From Osedax fenrisi (taxonomy: Eukaryota; Annelida; Polychaeta; Sabellida; Siboglinidae): a stretch of 64,000 nt of DNA. Where the stretch lies: NCBI GenBank assembly GCA_964019155.1, contig OZ025244.1, positions 42,711,282 to 42,775,281 on the forward strand, written 5' to 3'. Made by a program: the position numbers and the translations under genes. Positions 23,535-43,832 of this stretch are shown in pieces (the first letter of the stretch is position 1; each line of letters begins with the position of its first letter). The notes beneath the pieces were generated by a model that ran no database searches, was not told the DNA's origin, and saw nothing but the letters and a program-made list of their open reading frames with translations.

Positions 23535-23917
23535 TTTCGATATATATATTACTTAGTATAGGTAAAATAGTATAATATTTATAGTTAACGAAATATAAAT
23601 ATATACTATTATAAACTTAAAAATAGATACATTAAAGATATATAACTATTAATGAATACAAATATAGCTATATTTAATAGTGACATAATAGGTAATTACT
23701 AAACCTACGGTCATTGTTATTTATATAGAAATTTTTTCCTAGATTATTTTAATGCAACTAGTGGAAATATTAATTATAAATTAATCTTACATATGCCTTG
23801 CTAATTATATTTAATATATATATATATAGATATAAGCTAATTTTTCATTGAATCTAAGGTGTAATATAATATTAGGAAAAGTAGAAGAGAAAATAATTAA
23901 ATCATATACTATTGAAT

Positions 23918-23955
23918 CAATACCTCCTATAACCTCGAGGTTATAGGAGGTCTTG
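23918..23955. mobile_element. Palindromic micro-element, copy 6 (38 bp, perfect 7-bp TSD)
   Basis: Arms CAATACCTCCTATAACCTC and GAGGTTATAGGAGGTCTTG meet with no spacer; one mismatch between the arms. Flanked by identical ATTGAAT at 23911-23917 and 23956-23962. Confidence 0.75.
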
Positions 23956-24367
23956 ATTGAATACAAAACATATGCAAATCTGAGAAACTATAATTTCAAG
24001 AAAAAGTAAAATAAGGAAGAAAGTCCTAAGCAAATGGATTAGTTTATAATTTTAATTTAAATATAATTACCATCATATATTATTTGAAACAAATTAGTTA
24101 ATAAGTATTGTATTCAACTGAAGACATAGTAAACATATATTCAACATAGTAAGCCGTAGGATAGTAAGGAGTTTATTATCTGGATCTGTAAATAAATGTT
24201 CATATGAAATCTATGTATTTTAATATAAATATAATATCCATAATATGTACGGATAATATGTCCATTATTGGTAAATATATCAAAGATTCTTTTTCAAAAT
24301 CTTTGTAAATATTTTGAAATTATTTAAATATATAAATTTTATATTTTATATTAATTGTATATTAAAA

Positions 24368-34283
<9,916 letters not shown>

Positions 34284-34490
34284 TATAAGGGTATAAATTG
34301 AATAGTAAAGTAATTATATGATTCGGAATGAATCAATATTTATATATACATATATTTATATATACATTATTAAGATTTAATTTTTATGATTTAATAAATA
34401 ATTAAATTTCCGATTAGATATTCTCATTATAAAACAAAAATTAGAATTATAATTAATTCTTTAAATTCCATCTCATCCGATTTCACCGCA

Positions 34491-34866
34491 TCATACGCCG
34501 AGTTCAACGTCGCCGTCTCCTGCTAGCATTACTGCGCTGATCTTTGGCTGTAATCTAGACGTGTATGTCCTCTTCGAAGCATCTGTTGATAGTTGAGAGA
34601 CCTAGTAAAAACGAGATACCCCTTGGTTTCAAGCACAACCTCCTACGAATTCATGTTTTATAAATAAAGTTTATAAATGATTTATCGAATCAGGAAAATG
34701 AATGAACAAACGATTAATAACTATATATGCATAACTTAATTTGCATAACAATAAGATACATATATAAAAACTACGTTTGCTACTCTCTCGATCTCACTTA
34801 GTGCCGTCTTCACCAATTTGACTTCATACGTTCTCCAGAGTGTAACTAAACTTCCAGGAATTACTT
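34491..34866 (-). CDS. Two 3'-terminal exons of an unidentified gene
   Basis: Minus-strand exons 34866-34775 and 34601-34491. The first follows acceptor CACACACCAG and encodes VIPGSLVTLWRTYEVKLVKT and ALSEIER; its donor is AAC|GTAGTT at 34775 or AGA|GTAGCA at 34784, both phase 0. The second follows TTTTTACTAG, is phase 0, and encodes QLSTDASKRTYTSRLQPK, then ISAVMLAGDGDVELGV and TGA at 34493-34491. Base composition and codon look are coding-like against the AT-rich background. I do not recognise the family. It ends 207 bp from the stop of the RMP24-like gene, tail to tail. Upstream exons are not confidently located. Confidence 0.45.
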
Positions 34867-34869
34867 CTG

Positions 34870-35486
34870 GTGTGTGTGTATGTCATTGATAATAGATACT
34901 AAAGATTAATTTAAATTAAAATCAATTGTATGATAATATTAAAACACTACGATAAGTATAACTATTAATTTAAAGACCAACACATCTTTATTGAACCTAT
35001 TAAACCATATATTTTCTTAATATGCGCATATCCAGCCCTTTTCTTCTATGCATTGTTATAAGCAGGATCAACTGGACATAATACGCACCCGATATATAAG
35101 TTCTCTTACACTTAAGCAGACTATATTAATAACTAATGACTATTTTAATACATATCATTTCATTCATTCATATCGTTTGTATTCAATATAATGTAGACAC
35201 TATGCTATACTATAGGTAGATTCATTGTTAATTAGCACACCTTATACTAATGATTATTATTCATCATTAATTTAGGATATATATTTTTGGATTATTTACT
35301 TGTGAATCATGATGTAGAATGTTTACCATGAGTAACATTTCATTCCGAATGATTCTATTTAGAAAAATAAAATAAATTATATTATATTTTATATACATCA
35401 ATTAGTAACATTAAACTTTGAATTAATAATTAATTATAGATATATACATCATATCTTACTTAATTATAATACCTTATTATATAATA
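34870..35486. other. No confident gene; possible further exons
   Basis: A less AT-rich patch at 35000-35095 is open on the minus strand (LLITMHRRKGLDMRILRKYM) after TATGTCCAG but does not join the next exon in phase; left unassigned. Confidence 0.3.
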
Positions 35487-35560
35487 AATGAATGAATGAA
35501 TGTTTATTTAGACACAAAAATAACGTTAGACGTTCTCTATTGTGTAAAAAATATACTAAT
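35487..35560 (-). mobile_element. LINE 3' terminus with (TTCA)n tail, minus strand
   Basis: The complement reads GAGAACGTCTAACGTTATTT, GTGTCTAAATAAACATTC, (ATTC)n, the same terminus as at 25505-25560. Coding sequence upstream is not recognisable. Confidence 0.65.
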
Positions 35561-35696
35561 ATGAATTAAATTAGTTAGTTAAATAAATAAGATATATTTG
35601 ATACAATATCGTTTCCGATTTAATGTTAAAATCTTATAATTATACGCAAGAGTCGATAAAGGATAGTATGATTTCTCAATATATAAACCGTGTTGA

Positions 35697-36287
35697 TCTC
35701 ATTTTAAAATCTACTATTTATTCACGAATAACTATATTATATATTAGATAATATAATATAAAGAGAATTCCTGTAAGGTTTAGGAAAAAGTGTTATAACT
35801 TAACACAATCGTTAAATTATCTAAAAGTACAATTGCAACTATGTTACATATTATAAGTACAACAATTTATATAGATTATATATATAATTTATATTATTAA
35901 TAATAACATATTATCTATCTAAACAATATAATGATGGTATAAAGGGATTACCTTTTAAATAGCTTAGTAATATATACAATATATAACTAATTATCTCATT
36001 TTAAAATCTACTATTTATTCACGAATAACTATATTATATATTAGATAATATAATATAAAGAGAATTCCTGTAAGGTTTAGGAAAAAGTGTTATAACTTAA
36101 CACAATCGTTAAATTATCTAAAAGTACAATTGCAACTATGTTACATATTATAAGTACAACAATTTATATAGATTATATATATAATTTATATTATTAATAA
36201 TAACATATTATCTATCTAAACAATATAATTATGGTATAAAGAGATTACCTTTTAAATAGCTTAGTAATATATACAATATATAACTAA
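35697..36287 (+). repeat. 297-bp tandem duplication
   Basis: Two nearly identical units starting CTCATTTTAAAATCTACTAT at 35698 and 35995; only a few substitutions (for example GATGGTATAAAGGG against TATGGTATAAAGAG). Either recent or an assembly artefact. Confidence 0.9.
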
Positions 36288-36299
36288 ATTGTTTTCTCT

Positions 36300-36960
36300 T
36301 TATTGTGTAAAAATTGATAAAAAATGGTTTCTTCAAGGAACAATATTAGGCTTACTTTTATTATAAATCTATATTAATGATATTTACAATGTAAAATGTT
36401 TGCAGATGATATAATTTATTGTTATAAAAGTTAAGTATTAGTACTAATTAGTCAATTAGAATTTAATTTACATTTTTAATTAGTTTCGACAGACTCATTA
36501 AATACAAATAAACTAATTATATTCTAATGAAAATAATAATCAACATATAAATGTTATTATATCAGTTATACAATTGTTCATCATTTAAAAGTTACTAAAT
36601 CATTAGGAATAACAACAGATGAAAACTTGAACTGAAACCAGCAAATTGTAACAATACAAATAAATTATATAGACTATTGTTAATTTTAAATATGTAAACA
36701 TTGATTTTATTAAATAATTCATTACTTTTACCATATCTTGATTACTCTATTAAAGACAAAATATTATGGATTTTTCATACATGCTAGAATAAAAAAATGA
36801 ATAAAATTGTTCACAGAATTGGGAGGATAGCTTTACAAATTTGATAGAATTGTTTAATTTGAGTTAATGGGATCTCCCTTTTATAATAATATTTAAAAAC
36901 CATATTATAGTAAAACTTATTAATTATATAAAATGTAAATATATTGATCTAATAGAATAA
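36300..36960 (+). mobile_element. CR1/L2-type LINE fragment, decayed RT
   Basis: The plus strand with frame changes reads QGTILG-LLLF-IYINDIYN (motif B), MFADDIILYCY (motif C, intact FADD), KSLGITTDENLN (motif D/E) and later LLLPYLDYSI. Many stops. Matches the LINE organisation seen at 12.4 kb. Confidence 0.65.
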
Positions 36961-37512
36961 TATTTATTAAATTATTCTTAAAATAGTTTTTTTATTTTAC
37001 AAAAGAATATAAATATATAATATAATAAAAAAAGTTAATATCATCTATATATATATACACCCATAAAGATTTTTTGATTTTTATATATCAGATACTAGAT
37101 AAATATAAAGTCTGTCACCTTATATTCATTTAGTTTTAAATATAAAAAACATCTCATTTTATAATTTTAAATCATTATTATCACCATTTTAAATCACCTA
37201 TAGGTGATATATATTTACAGTATTATTTTCAGTATTATATTTTATAACTTTTACTTTACCATTTTGTTATTATTATTTATTTTTATATATACTATTACAA
37301 TTTTCTAATATTTGTTATGCACAATCCTAGAGAATGAAGTGACTTCGCTATCTATGTGCACAATCTATAGATATATCTACTTTTTCCCTTTCACAATTTT
37401 AATAAATTAATATGAAATTATTTGTAGTATGTAGCCTACAATGTAGGCTATAGCCATGTGTATACATAGGCCCTATGTTCAAATTACATATTATAACTTA
37501 TACTATCATATT
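36961..37512. other. No gene recognised; AT-rich spacer
   Basis: AT-rich, with a direct repeat TGCACAATC at 37319 and 37359. Nothing further. Confidence 0.4.
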
Positions 37513-37938
37513 CAGGGGCGGATACAGGGGGGGGGGCTAGGGGGGCTCTAGCCCCCCCCCTCATGATTGTAAAATATATGATTTAAAAATAGATAATTTG
37601 GTTAAATCAGCAAAACATTCAATATCAATTATAGGTAGGGTGAATCTTTAAATGGCCGATTGTATATACCATGTATTTTTCATTTAAAAATTAATCACAA
37701 TCAAGTTGGAAAATGTGTCACTTCGTCCATGATTAAGTTTAAAGATTCGATTGCAGATTTAAGAAAATTTGAATCAATTATAGTTGATATATTTACCACA
37801 ATAACTCTTTGGAAGAAAATTCTCGTTTTATTGCAGTGATAGAAAATAAGAAGCATGCTGCAATCAGCTATAATGCAAGTCAACAATAACATATCTAAGT
37901 AAATTTAATGCAACAGAGAAAAATTTAAAATAATATTA

Positions 37939-38182
37939 AAGGGGTATCCCACTATACTTGTATATAAGATTTTCCGGCAACTTACTTTAAATATTGTAAC
38001 TTTAAAAAATTATTATATCAAGTTGTAATGGAATACTCCTATAAAGTTATTATATTTCAGGCAAGTTGCCGGAAAGTAAGGGGGTTTCCCACTAAAATTG
38101 TAGTTAACTTGATAGAAAATCATTTTAAAGTTAAAATATTTCCGGCAACTTGCCGGAAATATTTGTAGTGGGATACCCCCTT
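37939..38182. mobile_element. MITE dimer, TIR AAGGGGTATCCCACTA, nested in hAT
   Basis: 244 bp, starting AAGGGGTATCCCACTATACT and ending with TAGTGGGATACCCCCTT, flanked by TA on both sides. Subterminal TTCCGGCAACTTGCCGGAA occurs as whole or half copies. A third internal terminus (AAGTAAGGGGGTTTCCCACTA) shows two units joined head to tail. It interrupts the transposase coding region, so it arrived later than the hAT. Confidence 0.8.
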
Positions 38183-38189
38183 TAGATAT

Positions 38190-40003
38190 AATCATTCTTT
38201 ATAGAAGATAACATATTTCATTACATGGTCATAATGAGTATTCTCTAGAATCTATAGATCAGTATACTGATCCACATTTTAATCTAGGAAATTTCAATGC
38301 ACTTCTAAAACTATGTATAAACTCTGGAAATGATATATTAAAAGAACACTTATTAATGTGTAGTAAAAATGCTAAATACACCTCAAAAACAACACAGAAT
38401 GAATTGATATTTGAATGTGGTGAATATATTAAAGAAAGAATAATTATTATTCGATTATAATTGATGATATAAAAAAAGCTAAATATTTTAGCTGATGAAA
38501 CCATAGATGTATATAATACTGAACAAATGGCTTTATAAATTAGATATTATAATGGTAAGTGTATCACTGAAAAGTTGAATTCTTTCATAGGATGTGAACA
38601 TCTTAGTGGAGAAAGTAAAGCTAACTTGATTATGGATACACTAACTAAATCTGAATTAAATATTGAACATTTAAGAGGGTAAGGATACTATGGAGCAGGA
38701 AATATGTCTGGAAAAATATAAGGAGCGTCAACTATAATTCTGAATAAGAACACTAACTCTACACACGTATACTATAGATCACATGTATTAAATATATCAA
38801 TAGATAGATGAATGCAAAATGTCGTTAATTCAAAATATGTTAAGCATATTATTAGAAATCTGCATATTTTTTAAATATTCTGTTAAAAGGCAAGGTTTAT
38901 TAGAAGAAAATTTTACACAAATTTGTGTTGAATCTTCTAAAAAGAAATTAGTTAAAGTAAAACGAGATCGGTTGCCAGAAATGATGCTTTGCGAGTATTT
39001 ATCAAACTGTATCAATCAATACTTGAAAAATGTTAGAAATATATGAAGATAAAACATGGAATTCAGAAAGTATAACAAAAGCTAACGGTCTTTACAATTC
39101 TATGATTAATACTCAATTTAGTATGTCATTAATTGTATGTAATAATTCAATTAATTTCATAGAAAATTTAACAAATGCTCTCCAGGGTAGGTCAATAGAC
39201 GCATATAAGGCAAATCATGATATTCAAAGTGTAATTAAAGGGATACAAGTTTTTAGAGATAATATTGATGAAGTACAATTAGAATGGAATGAAGAAGCGT
39301 CACATTTATTATCATATTCAAATGAAGGAATTTCTTTACCAAGGTTAAATAAAGACATCTGCTTCATCATCTGAAGAGTATTTAAAAAAAAGTAATATAT
39401 ATTCCATTCTTGGATCATTTGATAATGGAGATGAAAGAAGGATCCAATATATACATATTGTATATATCTCTTGGAGCATTATTAATTCCAAAAGTAATGA
39501 ATGAAAACAAGGATTCATGAAAAGAAAATATATTAAAGTTTTATGAATTAGTAAAAGATGATTACCAAAGATACATTTAATACAAACCGAATTGATTTGT
39601 TGGGAAGTTAAATGGACAGAAAATAAATATCTATAGATATAGGTATACATAATACAATAAAAATAGTTACGATCAGTACTCAAGTACTCGATAACATGGC
39701 AAGGTAAATTGAAATTATTAAATAATTTATAATTTATATATATTATTATATACATTTTTTCCTAATATCTATGAAATGCTTTTATTGATGGCTACTACTC
39801 CAGTTACCTTGTGTTAATGTGAACGTTCATTTAACCGATTAAGAATAATAAAGACATATTTACCTTAGATTATGAGTGAAGATCAACTAAAAAGACTTTC
39901 TTTATATATACATAAAGACATAGAGATCGATTGTGATTATATTATTTCCAAATTTGAAATACGTAATCCAAGAATAATGCAATTGATTAATATATTGGAT
40001 TAA
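38190..40003 (+). pseudogene. hAT transposase, broken (DUF4371/ZMYM1-like)
   Basis: In order across frames: HGHNEYSLES, GNFNALLKLCINSGNDILKE, KTTQNELIFECGEYI (about 38220-38440), LADETIDVYNTEQMAL with the catalytic-core Asp, FIGCEHLSGESKANLI, GYYGAGNMSGKI (38690-38720), SHVLNISI, an open stretch 38819-39374 in two frames (KRQGLLEENFTQIC; TKANGLYNSMINTQFSMSLI), then CERSFNRLRIIKTYL (39820-39870) and SEDQLKRLSLYIHKDIEID, the C-terminal hAT dimerisation region. At least six stops or frameshifts. This is the lineage whose domesticated relatives include ZMYM1. Confidence 0.85.
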
Positions 40004-40159
40004 TAGTTTTTATTCAATAACATATAAAATATTATTCTATTTAATTTAATATAGTATTTAAATAAATTGAATATTATCATAGTAAATATGTCTTATTTTA
40101 AAAATATACTTTTATTTGAATGTCAGCCCCCCCTTGAAAAATTCCTGTATCCGCCCCTG

Positions 40160-41044
40160 ATATTTATATAGGCCCCTATATACGCCCCTACTAATATAAT
40201 AACTATATATTATACATTGCTTACAAATGGTTACATATTTAAAATATATTTACATTTACAAAATATATCAATTATTATTATCGTTTATTATAAACTTTAT
40301 ATGTAAAGAAAATTAATATTGCATATCCCTTTACGAAAACATCAAACATTCTAATTACGTAATGTGAATGATGATTCTGATTCTTATTTAGTAATTTGAA
40401 AGGATTACTATTAACTTTGGTCAAAACGATTTATAAATTAATACTAAAGATATCCTCACAATAACTACATTTATTTATGAGTATTTTTCATAAATATAAT
40501 TAATATTATCCTTTATTAATCCAATATTATATAATAAAATATTTCAAAATATAATCGAAATCTAAATTTAAGATTTCAATTCTATTTTGTGAATATTTTT
40601 TTAATTTGTAATATTTGATAATAATAATTTTGTAAAATACTAATTATTATAAATCTAAATTATTCACATTAATACATCTAGACTAAATACAATATGACAT
40701 TAAATAGAGGTTGTAATTATCCTATATAAGGTAATTATATTTATATAATTATAATAAAATGTGTTTATAGGATAAAATCCGATCAGGAATCAGATATAAA
40801 TAAATAAACATTACAATGATTGTAGGTATACTTTCATAATACATATTGAATAAGTGATATTTGAATTATCTAAAATAATTAATTAAATGATAATACATAA
40901 CTTATAATATTAAATAGTTATTTCAAATTATTTAGATTTATATTATTTAATAAAACTGATAATAGTTTATATTCATTTTATATTTAAACATAGAAAAAAA
41001 ATTGATTAATACAAATATATATTTTTTTTAAAAGTTATATTTGT
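40160..41044. other. No gene recognised; AT-rich spacer
   Basis: Follows the hAT end. A few short AT palindromes; no coding signal. An upstream promoter (PSE) for the U2 sequence would lie here but cannot be recognised. Confidence 0.4.
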
Positions 41045-41093
41045 ATTCGCTTCTCGGCCTTTTGGCTAAGATCAAAGTGTAGTAAAATCTGTT
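41045..41093 (+). pseudogene. U2 snRNA, 5' part (split by retrotransposon)
   Basis: Matches the 5' end of U2 snRNA: CGCTTCTCGGCCTTTTGGCT and AAGATCAAaGTGTAGTAaaATCTGTT. It keeps the 5' stem-loop I and the GUAGUA branch-point recognition element, with single-base insertions (extra T after AT, extra A after CAA) and an AA insertion right after GTAGTA. Continues at 45913. The rest of the U2 is far from consensus, so this is a pseudogene or a very diverged copy. Confidence 0.85.
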
Positions 41094-41808
41094 TCGGAGA
41101 AATGTCTCGACTCCTCTGTCTATCCTAACACGTCTTTTTAAAGATAATATTTTATATTTACGAGTCCTTCACGGTCACTATCTTTCACAGCAAATTCTAT
41201 ACTTCCCCCCTTCTTCAGATCTTCCGAACAGGTTACCTATAGTGGCATAACGTTTTTATTTATCATACACTACATAAACATACATAAATTCCTTACTTAT
41301 TTTCGTTTTATTTATTTACACATTCCTTATTTCATTTCTGCAGTATTACTTTACATTATTATCACTTACATATATATATACTTCTATTAGTTTGTTATCC
41401 TTAGTTTGACCATCTTAAATACTATATTAACTCCTATATCACATATTCAATATCTATAGACAATATATATTCATATATTGTATATTTATATAATTATTCA
41501 TACACCATGCATTGCCCATATACAATATCCATAATATATATGTCTATATATTTATATATTCATATATACACCACTTATAGTATTAACACTAATAATCATA
41601 ACTTACCTTTATATATATAATATATTAATTTATATTTATATATACCATCAATAGTTTGTATAATATTATTATATATATCTGTATATTCATATACATATAT
41701 ATATACATCATTACCTCATATTCAATTTAATTTATTTCATTATCACCAGTATTAATTAATACTTACTCCTATCAGTATTAATTAACACATTATATATTTT
41801 AAATTTTT

Positions 41809-42534
41809 ATGTCAATTACTAATCATACACTACATATATATATTCCTATATCTGAGCATGTATTTTGTGAGATATGTAACAAGTCCTTACATGGTAAAGG
41901 CCGTCACATATGTCTCAAAAAACACCTCGAAACAGCTCATTCTATATACATTAGAGAGTTCAGTTTCAAATGTGTGGGTTGCGATAGAACCTTCAGTAAC
42001 CTCAGAGGTACTGCAGCTCACACTAAAAACTGTCCTCCACCTTCGAATGTAGCTAAAATCGAGATGATCTCATTAACTGATGATCATATTTCGTTCGTGT
42101 TGTTAATGCCAGCAGCGCCACAACGCTGCCACTTCGAAGGGTGTACTTTCACATCCTTCGCTAAAGGTACGCTAGCTGCGCCTAGTTTTCAACACCACCT
42201 GTACCGTAAACATAGCCTACAATCAAGTTACACATGGAAGTGTCTAACTTGTGGCAAACGTTTGACGGCAGGCGAGGTTAGATCGAAATCTCACTTCAGA
42301 TCATGCATGCTCAGAGAGATTCCCTCTGATGAAGAATCAGAATCGGTACTACCAGATTCCTCTGTCTCCACTATTCTTTCAAATAGTTCACAAGTTTCTG
42401 ATAGTTCCGATTCAATGCCACCCACTCCAATTAATCCTGTGTCAGATGATGAGTCAGATTCGGAATTATCGGTTTCCTCTGTGAACACTATTCCTGTGAA
42501 CAGTTCACATGTTCCGACAGTTTCGAATCATTGA
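41809..42534 (+). CDS. LINE ORF, N-terminal zinc-finger part
   Basis: 241 codons. Four Cys/His clusters: CEICNKSLHGKGRHIC..H (about residue 19-44), CVGCDRTFSNLRGTAAHTKNC (53-74), CHFEGC...H..H (102-129) and CLTCGKRL..H..C (145-166). These would bind the DNA target in the way R2 and NeSL fingers do. The Ser/Asp-rich end holds two diverged copies of a unit (VLPDSSVSTILSNSSQ and ELSVSSVNTIPVNSSH). It ends by frameshift near 42513; the next frame continues the same protein. Confidence 0.85.
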   Translation: MSITNHTLHIYIPISEHVFCEICNKSLHGKGRHICLKKHLETAHSIYIREFSFKCVGCDRTFSNLRGTAAHTKNCPPPSNVAKIEMISLTDDHISFVLLMPAAPQRCHFEGCTFTSFAKGTLAAPSFQHHLYRKHSLQSSYTWKCLTCGKRLTAGEVRSKSHFRSCMLREIPSDEESESVLPDSSVSTILSNSSQVSDSSDSMPPTPINPVSDDESDSELSVSSVNTIPVNSSHVPTVSNH

Positions 42535-43832
42535 TTTCTAACATCCCTATGGACTCATCATTGGATTCGGTTTCTTCATCGGAAAGGGAATCTCCTTCCA
42601 ATACTGCAGACTACTCCACAATAACCCCCCTGTCCCCAACCACACCGATACTCACTCAACTGTCACCGACTCCACTATCACTTACTCAACTGACCCCATC
42701 TCCACTGTCTCCAACTCCACCGTCCCCATCCATACCGCTACTAACTCAACTGTCACCAACCCCACTAACTCAACTGACACCAACTTCACTGCCTCCTACC
42801 ACACTATCCCCAACTTCACCAACTCCACGACCCATGACCCCACTTACTTCAGCTCCTCTGACACGGACCGTAACTCCACTAACTGAACAACTACTGACTG
42901 TTACTCCCCTACTCTCCAATACTGAACTTCCCCCCACCGAACGCCAGGCTAACCCGCTTTTAACTAAGTGGATCCCGGAACTAGCGACCTGCAACTCGGA
43001 TAACTTCGATGGTCTTCTAAGAGAGTGCGCTGCTGATATGTTGATGCAATCATCTCCTAGACTGGAATCCCTACCCAGTAGATCTACCGGTTCCGGTAGA
43101 TCGAATACACGTAGACATCAGTCTAGGCAACAGCAGCGCGCTAATAGGCCTAGAAATCATGATCCGAAAGATGCCAGCTTTATCCAAAAGCTCTTCAATA
43201 TCTACCCGAAAAGGGCAGTAAGGCAGGTATTGAAGGAAGAGAGCCCGAGATACTCTGGCTCCCTTGGCAATCTAAAGCAGTTCGCTAGTTCTTTAATCGA
43301 ATCATCTTCCTTTGCAACTAGCTTTCCGAACAATCCTTTCGACGGGATTGAATGGGGGGTTCCATCAGATGAGCAATCGCTCTCGCTCACGGAACCACCC
43401 ACTAGAAAGGAAATAGTAAGAAAGCTAAGCAAAGTTTCTAATACGGCCCCAGGTCACGATGGCCTCGAGTATAGACACATCAAGAAGTGTGACCCTAGTG
43501 GTAAATTACTCGAGGCTATTTTTAAGGTCGTACATGAATTAGGTATCCCTAAAAATTGGAAAGTTGGTAAAACAATTTTAATCCATAAAAAAGGATGCCT
43601 AGAAGATGCATTCAACTTCAGACCGATAACGCTCCTTTGCACACTATACAAGCTTTACTCAAGTATTATTGCGAGTAAGCTGGTGAAGGTAGCGACCGAT
43701 CTGAAGTGGATCTCACAAGAACAAAAGGGTTTTATTCCTGGCCTCAAAGGTATCCAAGAGCATACCTACCTACTAGAGAGCTGTGTAGGTGAGGCTAGGA
43801 AAAACATAAACCCTTATTCATGGCGTGGTTAG
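42531..43832 (+). CDS. LINE ORF, linker and RT fingers (frame-shifted continuation)
   Basis: The open frame opens without an ATG and continues the preceding part. About 120 residues are nearly all Thr, Pro, Ser and Leu (tandem ACTCCAC-like DNA units at 42610-42870), then a basic segment (RRHQSRQQQRANRPRN), then KVSNTAPGHDGLEYRHIKKC (RT motif 0/1), ILIHKKG, FNFRPITLL (motif 2), SQEQKGFIPGLKGIQEHTYL (motif 3). It ends in YSWRG stop, a second frameshift; the next frame resumes at once. Confidence 0.85.
   Translation: MISNIPMDSSLDSVSSSERESPSNTADYSTITPLSPTTPILTQLSPTPLSLTQLTPSPLSPTPPSPSIPLLTQLSPTPLTQLTPTSLPPTTLSPTSPTPRPMTPLTSAPLTRTVTPLTEQLLTVTPLLSNTELPPTERQANPLLTKWIPELATCNSDNFDGLLRECAADMLMQSSPRLESLPSRSTGSGRSNTRRHQSRQQQRANRPRNHDPKDASFIQKLFNIYPKRAVRQVLKEESPRYSGSLGNLKQFASSLIESSSFATSFPNNPFDGIEWGVPSDEQSLSLTEPPTRKEIVRKLSKVSNTAPGHDGLEYRHIKKCDPSGKLLEAIFKVVHELGIPKNWKVGKTILIHKKGCLEDAFNFRPITLLCTLYKLYSSIIASKLVKVATDLKWISQEQKGFIPGLKGIQEHTYLLESCVGEARKNINPYSWRG

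Larger units (their letters stand above)
37513..40159 (+). mobile_element. hAT transposon (ZMYM1-like transposase), TIRs present
   Basis: 2.65 kb. The left end CAGGGGCGGATACAGG and right end CCTGTATCCGCCCCTG are perfect 16-bp inverted repeats of the hAT type; the left end also carries a G-run/C-run hairpin (37530-37560). The flanking octamers (ATCATATT, ATATTTAT) no longer match, so the duplication has decayed. The interior carries the broken transposase gene and a nested MITE. Confidence 0.9.

Noticed and set aside
35050..35075. GTTGATCCTGC on the minus strand, as at the 5' end of 18S rRNA
   Set aside because: Only about 11 bases match and the following sequence does not look like 18S rRNA.
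41809..43832. Programmed frameshift between two LINE ORFs
   Set aside because: An internal repeat shows a one-base deletion at the break, so decay explains it better.
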